A program made the translations under genes and the position numbers. From Candidatus Kouleothrix ribensis (GTDB taxonomy: Bacteria > Chloroflexota > Chloroflexia > Chloroflexales > Roseiflexaceae), in contig JADKGW010000004.1 of assembly GCA_016722075.1 (NCBI GenBank), positions 15,044 through 79,043 on the forward strand: 64,000 bases of DNA. The letters are read 5' to 3'. Of the stretch, positions 23,086 through 31,497 are shown one piece after another. Each line of letters starts with the position of its first letter. Position 1 is the stretch's first letter. The notes beneath the pieces were generated by a model. It ran no database searches. It saw only the letters and a list, made by a program, of their open reading frames with translations, and was not told where the DNA came from.

Positions 23086-25866
23086 CTACATTTTGGTATT
23101 TACCGCCGCATCCACCAGCGTGCGCAGCGAGTCCACGTCCTTGCAAACCTCATAGTGCCAGCGACCGAATGTCGCGGCGTAGTTAACCGCCTCGACCCAC
23201 CGGCGGGCACCGGCGGCCTTAGCTCGATCGCGCTCGTCCTCCTCACCCTTGATCTCCAGCACAAGGTTAAGTCGTGGGCCGGCCGAGTCGGCGGGATGCT
23301 TCGCAAGCACGATGATGAAGTCGGGAGCATACTGGTGGTTAGTTTCGGCAAAGCGGTAGGGGATCGTGAAGTCGAGCTTGTAGTTGCGCACATAGCTGAT
23401 GACGTTGCGATGTGACTCGATGATCTGGGCGGCGCGCTTCTCCCAGCCCGACTCCAGCACAACATGCGAGATGTGGCCTTTGGTCGTCGGCCAAACCTTG
23501 CGCGTGGTCGTGAAGATTACATCGGCGGTTGTCCCGCGCGGGCGATAGCTGTCGAGCACCGGCAGAATCGGTGGCTCACCGGAGTGCTTAACCGGACGCA
23601 GTACGGTGCGAATCCGCTCGGCGATCTCGGCCTGGTACTTGGTCAGCGCAACATCCTCGATCACCGCCTCGTCGCTCAGGTCGATCCGAGTCACGATGTA
23701 CTCATTGACCAGTCGTAGCACCTGTGGGAAGAGCTGCTGCCGATTTGCGTCCTGGTGGGCATCCTTGACGATCTGAGCTGCGATACGGAACACCGTCGAC
23801 TGGAGCCGATTGGCACGATAAAACTCCTGTCGCTCGTGCATTACACTGGGCGCAACAGCCATGATTCCGGCCATCTGGCCAACTGGTGCACTAGCAGTAA
23901 TCTGGGTCGGCTCAGCGGTCGGGGTAACTTTCAGGTACGGCAGACTGGCGATGTCAGCGCTGACCTGCTCGCGGATATCGGTCAGGTAGCCAGTCACGCG
24001 TGGAAAGGTAATCTCAAGCGCGCTCCGCTCGGCCAGTGCCCGTACTGTATCAACGCGCGGCGGCGGCTTGGCAGTGGTCGCCTTGACCTCCTGCACAGGA
24101 ATGGCCTGGAACGGGATACCGTAGACATCGACAAACTCGGCCTGGCTCAGATCGTCGTAGCTCGAACGGCGCAGGCCGCGGCCAACCACCTGCTCGCACA
24201 GCAGTTGCGAGGAGAAGGCGCGCAGGCCTAGAATATGTGTGACCGTCTGCGCATCCCACCCTTCCGTAAGCATGCCCACGCTGACCACACAGCGAATGTG
24301 CTCACCTGGCTGCCCGAGCTTGCCAACGGTAGCCAGCACTTCACGCAGCCGCTCGGCCGCGTCGGATCTGCTCTCGCCATCGTTACGCTTCTCAGCTTCC
24401 GCCAACAGCCGGCTGTCTATACGGATCGTCACCTCCGGCTGCCCTGGCTGATTCTTCAGCTCGGGCAGCACCTGGCCGGCGGCGATGTAAGAGTGCAGCA
24501 CCTGGGCGGTGCTCGTCTCGTTACAGACCAGGATGAGCACCGGGGGCGTCGATCGACCGCCGGCCTGCCAGTTGTCAAGCGTCTTACGCCACTCGCTCGC
24601 CAGTGTCGCCAGCGCGCCCTCGGTGCCGATCAGAATCTGCTTCAGCGACTCACCGCCCTGATCACCCTTGGTCGAACGCTTCGGCAGATGCACCTTGATG
24701 GAATCCCAGAGGTTAAAGTAGCGCGGGCGCGCGTCGCCAGAGTTGTCGTCGATTGGGATGCGCGGCACCTTCACCAACCCGCTCTCGATCGCGTCGACCA
24801 GGCCAAAGTCGCTGACAATCCACTCGAAGGGCGTGCCCTCCTCTCGGCCACTGCCGCTGATATAGTAGGGCGTAGCGGAGAGATCGAGGCACAGGTTGAT
24901 GCCGCGCACCTTGTGGATACGATCCAGCCCGCCGACCCACACCGTCGCCTCCTCGTTCTCCTCGGGGTTCGCGGAGGGCTTCACGCCCTTCTTACTCTCG
25001 CCGAGCCCCGGCAGCTTCGGCTGTATATCGGCGTAGGTTATACGGTAGGCATGGTGGGCCTCATCGTTGATCACCAGCAGATTGCCCTTGCTCCCAAGGT
25101 CGCGCAGCACGCGGCTACAGAACGCGCCATCGCTCTCCGGCCCCAGCTGCACCACGCTGCGTGTGCCCGTATCGTCCTGGAGCTGGAACAGATGCCAGTT
25201 GGTGATGAAATAGCGGCCCTGGCCAAGCAGCGGCAGCATGCCGGGCGGCACAATATCGAAGTGTTGGTAGTAGTTGTTCGCGTTACCGGGGATTAGCACC
25301 TGCAGCCGCTCCTTGACCGTCAGGTTTGGCGCGACGATCAGCACCGCATCAGAGAAACGCTTATCCTGCCGATGCTGCACCTTGTTTAGCACCGACCAGG
25401 CGATCAGCATAGCCATGACCGTGGTCTTGCCGCTGCCAGTCGCGAGCTTGAGGCAGTAGCGCATGAACGCCCCGCCATCGCGCGGCACCTCAATGCCAGC
25501 TCGCTCAGCAGGTGAGGCCTCGGCTAGCCAGATCACTGTCTCAGCAGCCTCGATCTGGGCGAAGAACAGCCGGCGCTGCCGATCCGGCGCATGCCAGTGA
25601 CGCAGCAGCTCAGCGGTGACGCGGGTGACTCCGGGATGGCCACGCTCGCGCCACGCGGCTACCCGCGTGCGAATGGCATTCACCAGGTCGAGCGGGATCG
25701 TATCCTGCTCGGCGACCGCGCGCACCTGAGCCTTGTTGCCGCGCAGATAGCCCGCTGGCCGGCGGCCAGCGCGCTGCGCCGGCGCACCACCGCTGAAGTC
25801 GTAGTAACGCTGCGGCTCAGCAAAGGGGTCGTTGATGATTGGGTTGGCGACGGCGTTGGGTATCAT
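23086..25866 (-). CDS. res: type III restriction endonuclease subunit Res
   Basis: 926 aa. Superfamily 2 helicase motifs: LKLATGSGKTTVMAMLIAW (motif I), VINDEAHHAYR (motif II, DEAH), CLDLSATPYY (motif III), GMLTEGWDAQTVTHILGLR and EQVVGRGLRR (motifs V and VI). A C-terminal nuclease-like region holds YAPDFIIVL...LVLEIKGEEDE, the PD-(D/E)XK signature. Works with Mod to cut DNA at a distance after translocation. ATG at 25866 preferred; TTG at 25872 is possible. Unusually, it is separated from mod by a 5.2-kb gene and the twin 127-bp units. Confidence 0.92.
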   Translation of the reverse strand: MIPNAVANPIINDPFAEPQRYYDFSGGAPAQRAGRRPAGYLRGNKAQVRAVAEQDTIPLDLVNAIRTRVAAWRERGHPGVTRVTAELLRHWHAPDRQRRLFFAQIEAAETVIWLAEASPAERAGIEVPRDGGAFMRYCLKLATGSGKTTVMAMLIAWSVLNKVQHRQDKRFSDAVLIVAPNLTVKERLQVLIPGNANNYYQHFDIVPPGMLPLLGQGRYFITNWHLFQLQDDTGTRSVVQLGPESDGAFCSRVLRDLGSKGNLLVINDEAHHAYRITYADIQPKLPGLGESKKGVKPSANPEENEEATVWVGGLDRIHKVRGINLCLDLSATPYYISGSGREEGTPFEWIVSDFGLVDAIESGLVKVPRIPIDDNSGDARPRYFNLWDSIKVHLPKRSTKGDQGGESLKQILIGTEGALATLASEWRKTLDNWQAGGRSTPPVLILVCNETSTAQVLHSYIAAGQVLPELKNQPGQPEVTIRIDSRLLAEAEKRNDGESRSDAAERLREVLATVGKLGQPGEHIRCVVSVGMLTEGWDAQTVTHILGLRAFSSQLLCEQVVGRGLRRSSYDDLSQAEFVDVYGIPFQAIPVQEVKATTAKPPPRVDTVRALAERSALEITFPRVTGYLTDIREQVSADIASLPYLKVTPTAEPTQITASAPVGQMAGIMAVAPSVMHERQEFYRANRLQSTVFRIAAQIVKDAHQDANRQQLFPQVLRLVNEYIVTRIDLSDEAVIEDVALTKYQAEIAERIRTVLRPVKHSGEPPILPVLDSYRPRGTTADVIFTTTRKVWPTTKGHISHVVLESGWEKRAAQIIESHRNVISYVRNYKLDFTIPYRFAETNHQYAPDFIIVLAKHPADSAGPRLNLVLEIKGEEDERDRAKAAGARRWVEAVNYAATFGRWHYEVCKDVDSLRTLVDAAVNTKM

Positions 25867-25885
25867 TATCAATAGACCTTAGAAT

Positions 25886-26145
25886 TTATCACGATTTATC
25901 TTTGCGATCTCGATCTGCCGCTTTAGGAAGCCAAGAACGGCGCTAGCCTATGTATTCTGGCGAGGGGCGATTTGGCGCGTCCTAATGCGATGCTTCACTT
26001 AAATCGTGATAAGGCTTCTTATCACGATTTATCTATGCAAGCTCGATCTGCTGCTTCAGGAAGCCAAATTCGGCGTTCGCTCAAAGGTTCTGGCAGAGAC
26101 AGGTTTGGCGCATCCGGATGCGGTTCTTCACTCAAATCGTGATAA
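25886..26145. repeat. twin 127-bp units bounded by 12-bp inverted repeats
   Basis: Copy 1 (25886-26012) and copy 2 (26019-26145) are both exactly 127 bp, start TTATCACGATTT and end AAATCGTGATAA, and are separated by 6 bp. The interior is conserved in patches (CTCGATCTGC, AGGAAGCCAA, TTTGGCGC, CTTCACT) but diverged elsewhere, so they are not a recent duplication. They fill the gap between the TPR-NTPase and res. The boundary core TCACGATTT recurs in the fic operator at 42192-42235. They could be a double operator, a small structured RNA pair or MITE-like elements. Confidence 0.75.
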
Positions 26146-26165
26146 GCTCTAATGTATCTTAGCAT

Positions 26166-29100
26166 CTAGTTAGGTCGCCCAGCGATCTCTAGAGCATTGT
26201 TAATACCCGCATATAATGCGCGAAGGATCGTAACTTGTACTGCACGCCACTCCTCAGAAGTTGCTGGCCAGTATGCCGAACGTTCTCCGCCTAGAGCATG
26301 AACACAGACGGTATTCCATGCCATAAGCGCGGTCTTTGTCTTGCTTCTGTGAACTACATAATTGCGAACTAAGCGGGTACGGTGATAAGCGAGGTACAAC
26401 CAGGGATATTGTAACATCGTAGCTTTTTCATCACGCTCATCGATGAATAGCCGAAACGCAGCATCTAAAAACAAACAGAAGTCAGATTCACTAGCTACCT
26501 CTCGAATTAAGGTATCCCAATCATCAGCGCGAGTTGATTTCTCCTTTAGAGGCGGTTTACCTCGATATTTGGTACATCTGACTAGCTCGCTGTCGAGGTT
26601 CTGCCACTCTCGTGCTGTCTGATTACCACCATCACCGACCGAAATTATTTGCCAACGTGTCACGTTATGACCGCCAATGAGATTCCGGCTTTGCTTTCGC
26701 ATTTTTATAAGCCAGAGCTCTAGGAGAGGGGAGAAGAAACCTTCTCCATCCTCTCGGAATACACCTATATCCTTAAGTCGACCAAATATTTGGTCCGGAT
26801 TCTTCATGTGGGCTAGAAAAGCTTGCGGATTGGGTTGCCATCGCCTGAGTATGTCGGCCGGCCCCTCTATGTCATTGATTAAAGCTGGTAGAAAGTCACA
26901 CAGGTCGCGCCATTCAAGTAGTGCTGCTATCGCCTCGGCTATCTGTATATCAATACGATCTGGCCGACATAATCCGCTCTGGAAAAGAATATCCTGATCC
27001 AGAATTTTGGGAATAATACTATCTATATCGCTTGGCAGGGCCGTAAGCCACGGGCCAGAATACATGCTTTCCAAGAGATATTGTGCAGCACGCTGTACAT
27101 GATAGGGGTATCCCCCAGTAAGGGAATAAAGTCGATCAATAGTTTCGGGCAGAAAAGTAACGTCAGTGCCACGTGTTGGGAACTCAATTGCCTGTTTCGT
27201 ACTAGTTTGATCAAGCGGACCGATATTGAGCAAAGAGAGCTGTGCCCAATACTCACTAGCACAGCGCGTTTCTAGCTCATCTCGTGTGTAACGATCCGAT
27301 AGTAGTAGAGCAATCCGGCTGTCTTGATTATTCAGGAAATCGCGGAACGTAGCTAGAATATCACTCGGGTGATCAGATTTTTCGAACAGGAAATGTAGTT
27401 CGTCCAGAAGCAGCAGAGCATACGTTTTCTTAAGTCGATTGCATGCTGAGCGAACCGCCTCAATTAGATCCGCCTCGCCTTGATTCTGCAGCGGCTGAAC
27501 AAGTATTGTCTTAGTCTCTTCTTCATACACTCGCTGTACCAAATAATTCCACAGATTATTCGGTTCATGTTTCGACCACTGCTTTTCCAGGTTTACATAC
27601 ACTGGTAGCACATGGTTGGGAACCTGGTTCTTAACGAAATAGAGCAGGGAAGTTTTTCCCATTTGGCGCGGTGCTTGGATAAAAAAGGTAGCTTGGTTAC
27701 GCATCCGCGCTAGGCTGCGAGTTATCGTTCTGATAAGCTGTAATCGGCCATATAGCTCTTCACCAGGTACATCTTCGGGTGTGAGAGCACCCGTTGGATA
27801 GGAAGGCCAAGTCGGCTCACTAGCACCTACTAGTACATTTACGGCAGTCCGGACAGTGGTTTGGCCTGAAGGATCGTCCGCGCGCAGTAGCAAGGGTAGA
27901 TCGAGTGAAGTATCAGGGGAAAAACCATCTTCGCGATAGACAGTCCAACGAACATATTGTGTCTTGCCCACTTCCAAACCACCTTCCCAGACTCGACGCT
28001 CCGACATCAAATCTTGAACGGTAAGATGAGGAATATCGTGACGAGAATTCAGTATTAACAAGCAAGAGCCTTCACGGTCGTCATAGATACGGGGCCAGAT
28101 TTTCTCGTCGTACACATCGAGATCTACTGAGATACGAGCTTCATCACGGCCCATTGAGCGAATAATTGATACGAGCAGTTTATCGATCTCCCCATATGTT
28201 TGATCCCGTAACTCCATCCGAGACAAAACGCTTGCTCGATCACACAATTCTTCAATATCGATGTTGTCCTCGCCTCGACTCATCTGATCAAACAGCTCGC
28301 GTAATACCTCCGCTAATACAGGTGCGCAAGTTATGATTTGGTCTAGCACCGACGAGAATGCGCCATTATCTCCATTCAAAAAAGCCTGAAGTTCAGCATC
28401 AACGTTGATAAACAGATTACCTACCTGAGGTAGCACCTCGCTTGATAGCCGTGTTTTCAATTTTCCCAGACCCTTGTTCTCCGGTTCGATCTCCAAACCC
28501 TGTTCACAATAGCGCACCGCCGCCCAGGGCAATTGGATTGCATCCGCAACCTGAGCTAGCTCATACCAATCGCGAGCTAGAAATCCGGGCGGTAACAGTC
28601 GAATGTAATCTTTCACAAGCGCCTCAGTTTCATCTAATTCACGAATAGCTCTCTCCCGATCTCCCAACGTGTCATAGGCTCGCACTAGGCATAGGCGTGC
28701 TGCCAATTCTACCCCAATACTGTGCTCCAGTTCACGCGACGAGATATCTAGTGGGACTGCCGATTGGCGTTTCTGAATGCGGGTTTCTATCACGGTGCTC
28801 ATATAACTAACCGCTTCTTTCAACTCATCAGCAAGCTTCAGATGATCATATGCTGTACGCACTTGCTGCATGGATTTGACTTCAGCAGCTGGTTGTAGGA
28901 GGCTACGCTGAGCGCGTTGGGCCAATTCTCGCAGCACTTTCTTAGCACCTTCCGCGTCTGGTAGCGCCTGGGTAAGCTTGGCCCATGCCAAGGTCAGCAT
29001 GAGATTATCACTTGATGTATGTACTGACTTTCCTAAATCATCCAGCGAAGATGCCATTATGTCCCGTAACTCACCACTAGTCGTTTCAGAATCACAGAGT

Positions 29101-31379
29101 GCGATCAGTAGCCCTGTAAGCTTTCGACGATTGAGGCGAAGGTGCTTTTGGACAATCTGTACGGATCGAGCAACTTCGCCAAGTCGTAAATGTGCGAGCG
29201 CATAATTGTATGCTAGGCGCCATTCCCAAATTTGGCGACGCCGGTACCGCCGTAAGGCCATACGTGCTATTTCGCGTGCCCGTTTCGGCTCGTTAGCTTG
29301 GAGATAAGCAGCAGTCATATTGAGAGCTGGTCCCGCACCTAAATCTTGCAGAGCCGCGTGCGCGGCAGCTGCTTCACCATACTGCCCATCAAGGTAAAAT
29401 CGAACTGCTGAATTGAAATCCCGAACGGCATCGTTATCCCAACGGCGACCAGGGCGCTCTTCTAATCGAGGATCAAGCACCTGCGGTCCTATTTCTGGTA
29501 TTTTCTCTGGAGAAACACGGGCACCTTCCAATATCTGAATCGCGCCATTCAGATCATTTTCGTCGAGGCGTAAAAGGGCGTTACGGGCTGCGAGGATGCT
29601 AGGACTCTCATTTGTGGTAGATGATGCAGCGCGAATTCTGGTAGAATCAAGAATCTTTCGCACTGTCCGCTCACTTGGCCCGTTGGTCACCAATGCGAGG
29701 GCACGCCCGGCAGCATCTGACGCACTGTTATGCTCAGATATACTGCGCGCAACGGCTAGTGCTAACCAAAAAGTAAAATCCTCCGCTAGAGACGATGTTA
29801 CTCCACCTTCAAGGAGGTGCAACACGCCTTCAATGTCGAACTGTTGTAAGTGGATATACGCTAAATTATAGCGCGAGATGGTATCTAGATTTTGTAGATT
29901 GCTCGCTTGGCGCAACAATGAACGCGCCTGCGATAGCTCACCTGTGAGCACTAGGTAAGAAGCTGCATGTATCTTGAGGGTATAGAGATCAGGATACTGG
30001 CTGATCAACGGTAGCAATACGGGCACGGCTTCAGTTGGCGTTGCCCGGTTCGCTGTATCTAAGATAGCAGCGACGTTCTGTCTCTCTCGGAGCGGCAGTC
30101 GACCGAGATCTGGTCGGTAAGCCTTTGTCATTTTTTTAGGCTTTAGAATCCGACTGAGTACTTCTAGACGGCAAGCCTTGACATCTTTCGGTAACTCGTA
30201 AGCAAGAGATCGAGCGATCTGAATAGTCGGCGTCTGATGATTAGGTGCTGTTGATACTTGTCCCGACGCTTCACGATCACTCCCCAGGATTTTGAGTACA
30301 ACCCACAATTCGGGCTTCGTGCGGTATTCTGTTTGTGCACATTCATGGAGCGCCTTGAGAGCACCTTTTAAATCCCCAATGTGTATCTGAGCACACGCCA
30401 AGTTCCATAACGCTGCACCATTCAGTTGTTGTCCTGTTTGTTCTGCGTATAAGAGAATATCGCGCGCTGCTACATAATTGCCGGTCAAAATGAGAGCAAC
30501 TGCGCAAGCATGGTCTAAAAGCCAAACGTTCGGATGGGTTTCGCGGAGTTGAGTTAACTCACGAGATCCCTGTTCGAAATCACCCTCGGCCAAAGCTTCT
30601 AGAGCGTGTGCGTAACGTTCCAATTCTTCCCCTACCAAGTACGCCGAAAGTGCTGGACTGCGCTGTGGTCGTCGTGGTTGAGCGATAGAAACTATTTGCT
30701 GGTGCGCCTCTGGGGGAATAGAAACCGAAATGGTCTGTCGAGCCGCTGCTTCTTGCATACGCCATGTAGCAAGAATCGAGGAGTCATCCTGGTCTATACC
30801 TAGTTGGTTCGCAATGAAATGGGAATCTCGCTGCCAGGCCTTCTCTAAATGTTGCTTGGCACCTACTTGATCATTTAAGAGCATCGACAAACAAGCGATG
30901 ATTAATTCGCATTTTGCGTGTCGAAAGTTATTATTCTCACGATCCCGAGCAATCCAAGTTTTAGTCGCGATGCGAGCATCGTCAATCCTATTGAGGCGAT
31001 AATAAGCGAGTGCCAAATTCCAGAGTGGTAAGCCATATAAGCTACCATTTATATGCATCGTGTGTAATGAATTGACTACATGGTCGTGTTTGTTGCAAAC
31101 AATGGCACAAGCAGCTTCATTCCAACGAGCCACACGTTTTAGCCATCCTTGATTAGCATCTAGTGCTAACTCTAGTTCTTGAAATGCCTCAAGCGATTTC
31201 ACAAACTCTTTTTGCTGGTAGAATAAAATTGCATTCTCAAATTGATCCCGTATTCGTTTATTTATAGCAGCTGCCGAACCTGGATGAATTAATGCTCCTG
31301 GGATGAAGATTCTATCAATAATATTGGTGGCCTTTTTTGAAAGAATAGAGAGCATGTAGTCAATGTCATTTGAGTTCAT
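26166..31379 (-). CDS. giant TPR protein with internal P-loop NTPase, embedded in the type III R-M locus
   Basis: 1737 aa with AGGAG 9 nt before the ATG. Residues about 25-1000 are helical TPR-like repeats (ALAYYRLNRIDDARIA, LWNLACAQIHIGDLKGAL, YNYALAHLRLGEVARSV). Around residue 1215-1240 comes a P-loop, FFIQAPRQMGKTSLLYF, with Walker B YALLLLDELHFLF about 90 residues later and an AAA/STAND-like arm (GGYPYHVQRAAQYLL). The C-terminal 250 residues are a separate helical domain. The architecture is that of TPR-STAND conflict NTPases. It lies between mod and res on the same strand, so it may be a third component of the restriction system or a guest. GC is clearly lower than in mod and res, which suggests separate origin. 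Confidence 0.75.
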   Translation of the reverse strand: MNSNDIDYMLSILSKKATNIIDRIFIPGALIHPGSAAAINKRIRDQFENAILFYQQKEFVKSLEAFQELELALDANQGWLKRVARWNEAACAIVCNKHDHVVNSLHTMHINGSLYGLPLWNLALAYYRLNRIDDARIATKTWIARDRENNNFRHAKCELIIACLSMLLNDQVGAKQHLEKAWQRDSHFIANQLGIDQDDSSILATWRMQEAAARQTISVSIPPEAHQQIVSIAQPRRPQRSPALSAYLVGEELERYAHALEALAEGDFEQGSRELTQLRETHPNVWLLDHACAVALILTGNYVAARDILLYAEQTGQQLNGAALWNLACAQIHIGDLKGALKALHECAQTEYRTKPELWVVLKILGSDREASGQVSTAPNHQTPTIQIARSLAYELPKDVKACRLEVLSRILKPKKMTKAYRPDLGRLPLRERQNVAAILDTANRATPTEAVPVLLPLISQYPDLYTLKIHAASYLVLTGELSQARSLLRQASNLQNLDTISRYNLAYIHLQQFDIEGVLHLLEGGVTSSLAEDFTFWLALAVARSISEHNSASDAAGRALALVTNGPSERTVRKILDSTRIRAASSTTNESPSILAARNALLRLDENDLNGAIQILEGARVSPEKIPEIGPQVLDPRLEERPGRRWDNDAVRDFNSAVRFYLDGQYGEAAAAHAALQDLGAGPALNMTAAYLQANEPKRAREIARMALRRYRRRQIWEWRLAYNYALAHLRLGEVARSVQIVQKHLRLNRRKLTGLLIALCDSETTSGELRDIMASSLDDLGKSVHTSSDNLMLTLAWAKLTQALPDAEGAKKVLRELAQRAQRSLLQPAAEVKSMQQVRTAYDHLKLADELKEAVSYMSTVIETRIQKRQSAVPLDISSRELEHSIGVELAARLCLVRAYDTLGDRERAIRELDETEALVKDYIRLLPPGFLARDWYELAQVADAIQLPWAAVRYCEQGLEIEPENKGLGKLKTRLSSEVLPQVGNLFINVDAELQAFLNGDNGAFSSVLDQIITCAPVLAEVLRELFDQMSRGEDNIDIEELCDRASVLSRMELRDQTYGEIDKLLVSIIRSMGRDEARISVDLDVYDEKIWPRIYDDREGSCLLILNSRHDIPHLTVQDLMSERRVWEGGLEVGKTQYVRWTVYREDGFSPDTSLDLPLLLRADDPSGQTTVRTAVNVLVGASEPTWPSYPTGALTPEDVPGEELYGRLQLIRTITRSLARMRNQATFFIQAPRQMGKTSLLYFVKNQVPNHVLPVYVNLEKQWSKHEPNNLWNYLVQRVYEEETKTILVQPLQNQGEADLIEAVRSACNRLKKTYALLLLDELHFLFEKSDHPSDILATFRDFLNNQDSRIALLLSDRYTRDELETRCASEYWAQLSLLNIGPLDQTSTKQAIEFPTRGTDVTFLPETIDRLYSLTGGYPYHVQRAAQYLLESMYSGPWLTALPSDIDSIIPKILDQDILFQSGLCRPDRIDIQIAEAIAALLEWRDLCDFLPALINDIEGPADILRRWQPNPQAFLAHMKNPDQIFGRLKDIGVFREDGEGFFSPLLELWLIKMRKQSRNLIGGHNVTRWQIISVGDGGNQTAREWQNLDSELVRCTKYRGKPPLKEKSTRADDWDTLIREVASESDFCLFLDAAFRLFIDERDEKATMLQYPWLYLAYHRTRLVRNYVVHRSKTKTALMAWNTVCVHALGGERSAYWPATSEEWRAVQVTILRALYAGINNALEIAGRPN

Positions 31380-31497
31380 CGTATTCTCCTAAAATTTCTC
31401 ATATAGCATTCATTCCTACCAAATTCGCAAACAAGATCGTCGGCCTTGGTACTTCAGAACAACCATCTCCGTTTACAAATCGGGTAGGATCGCTATA

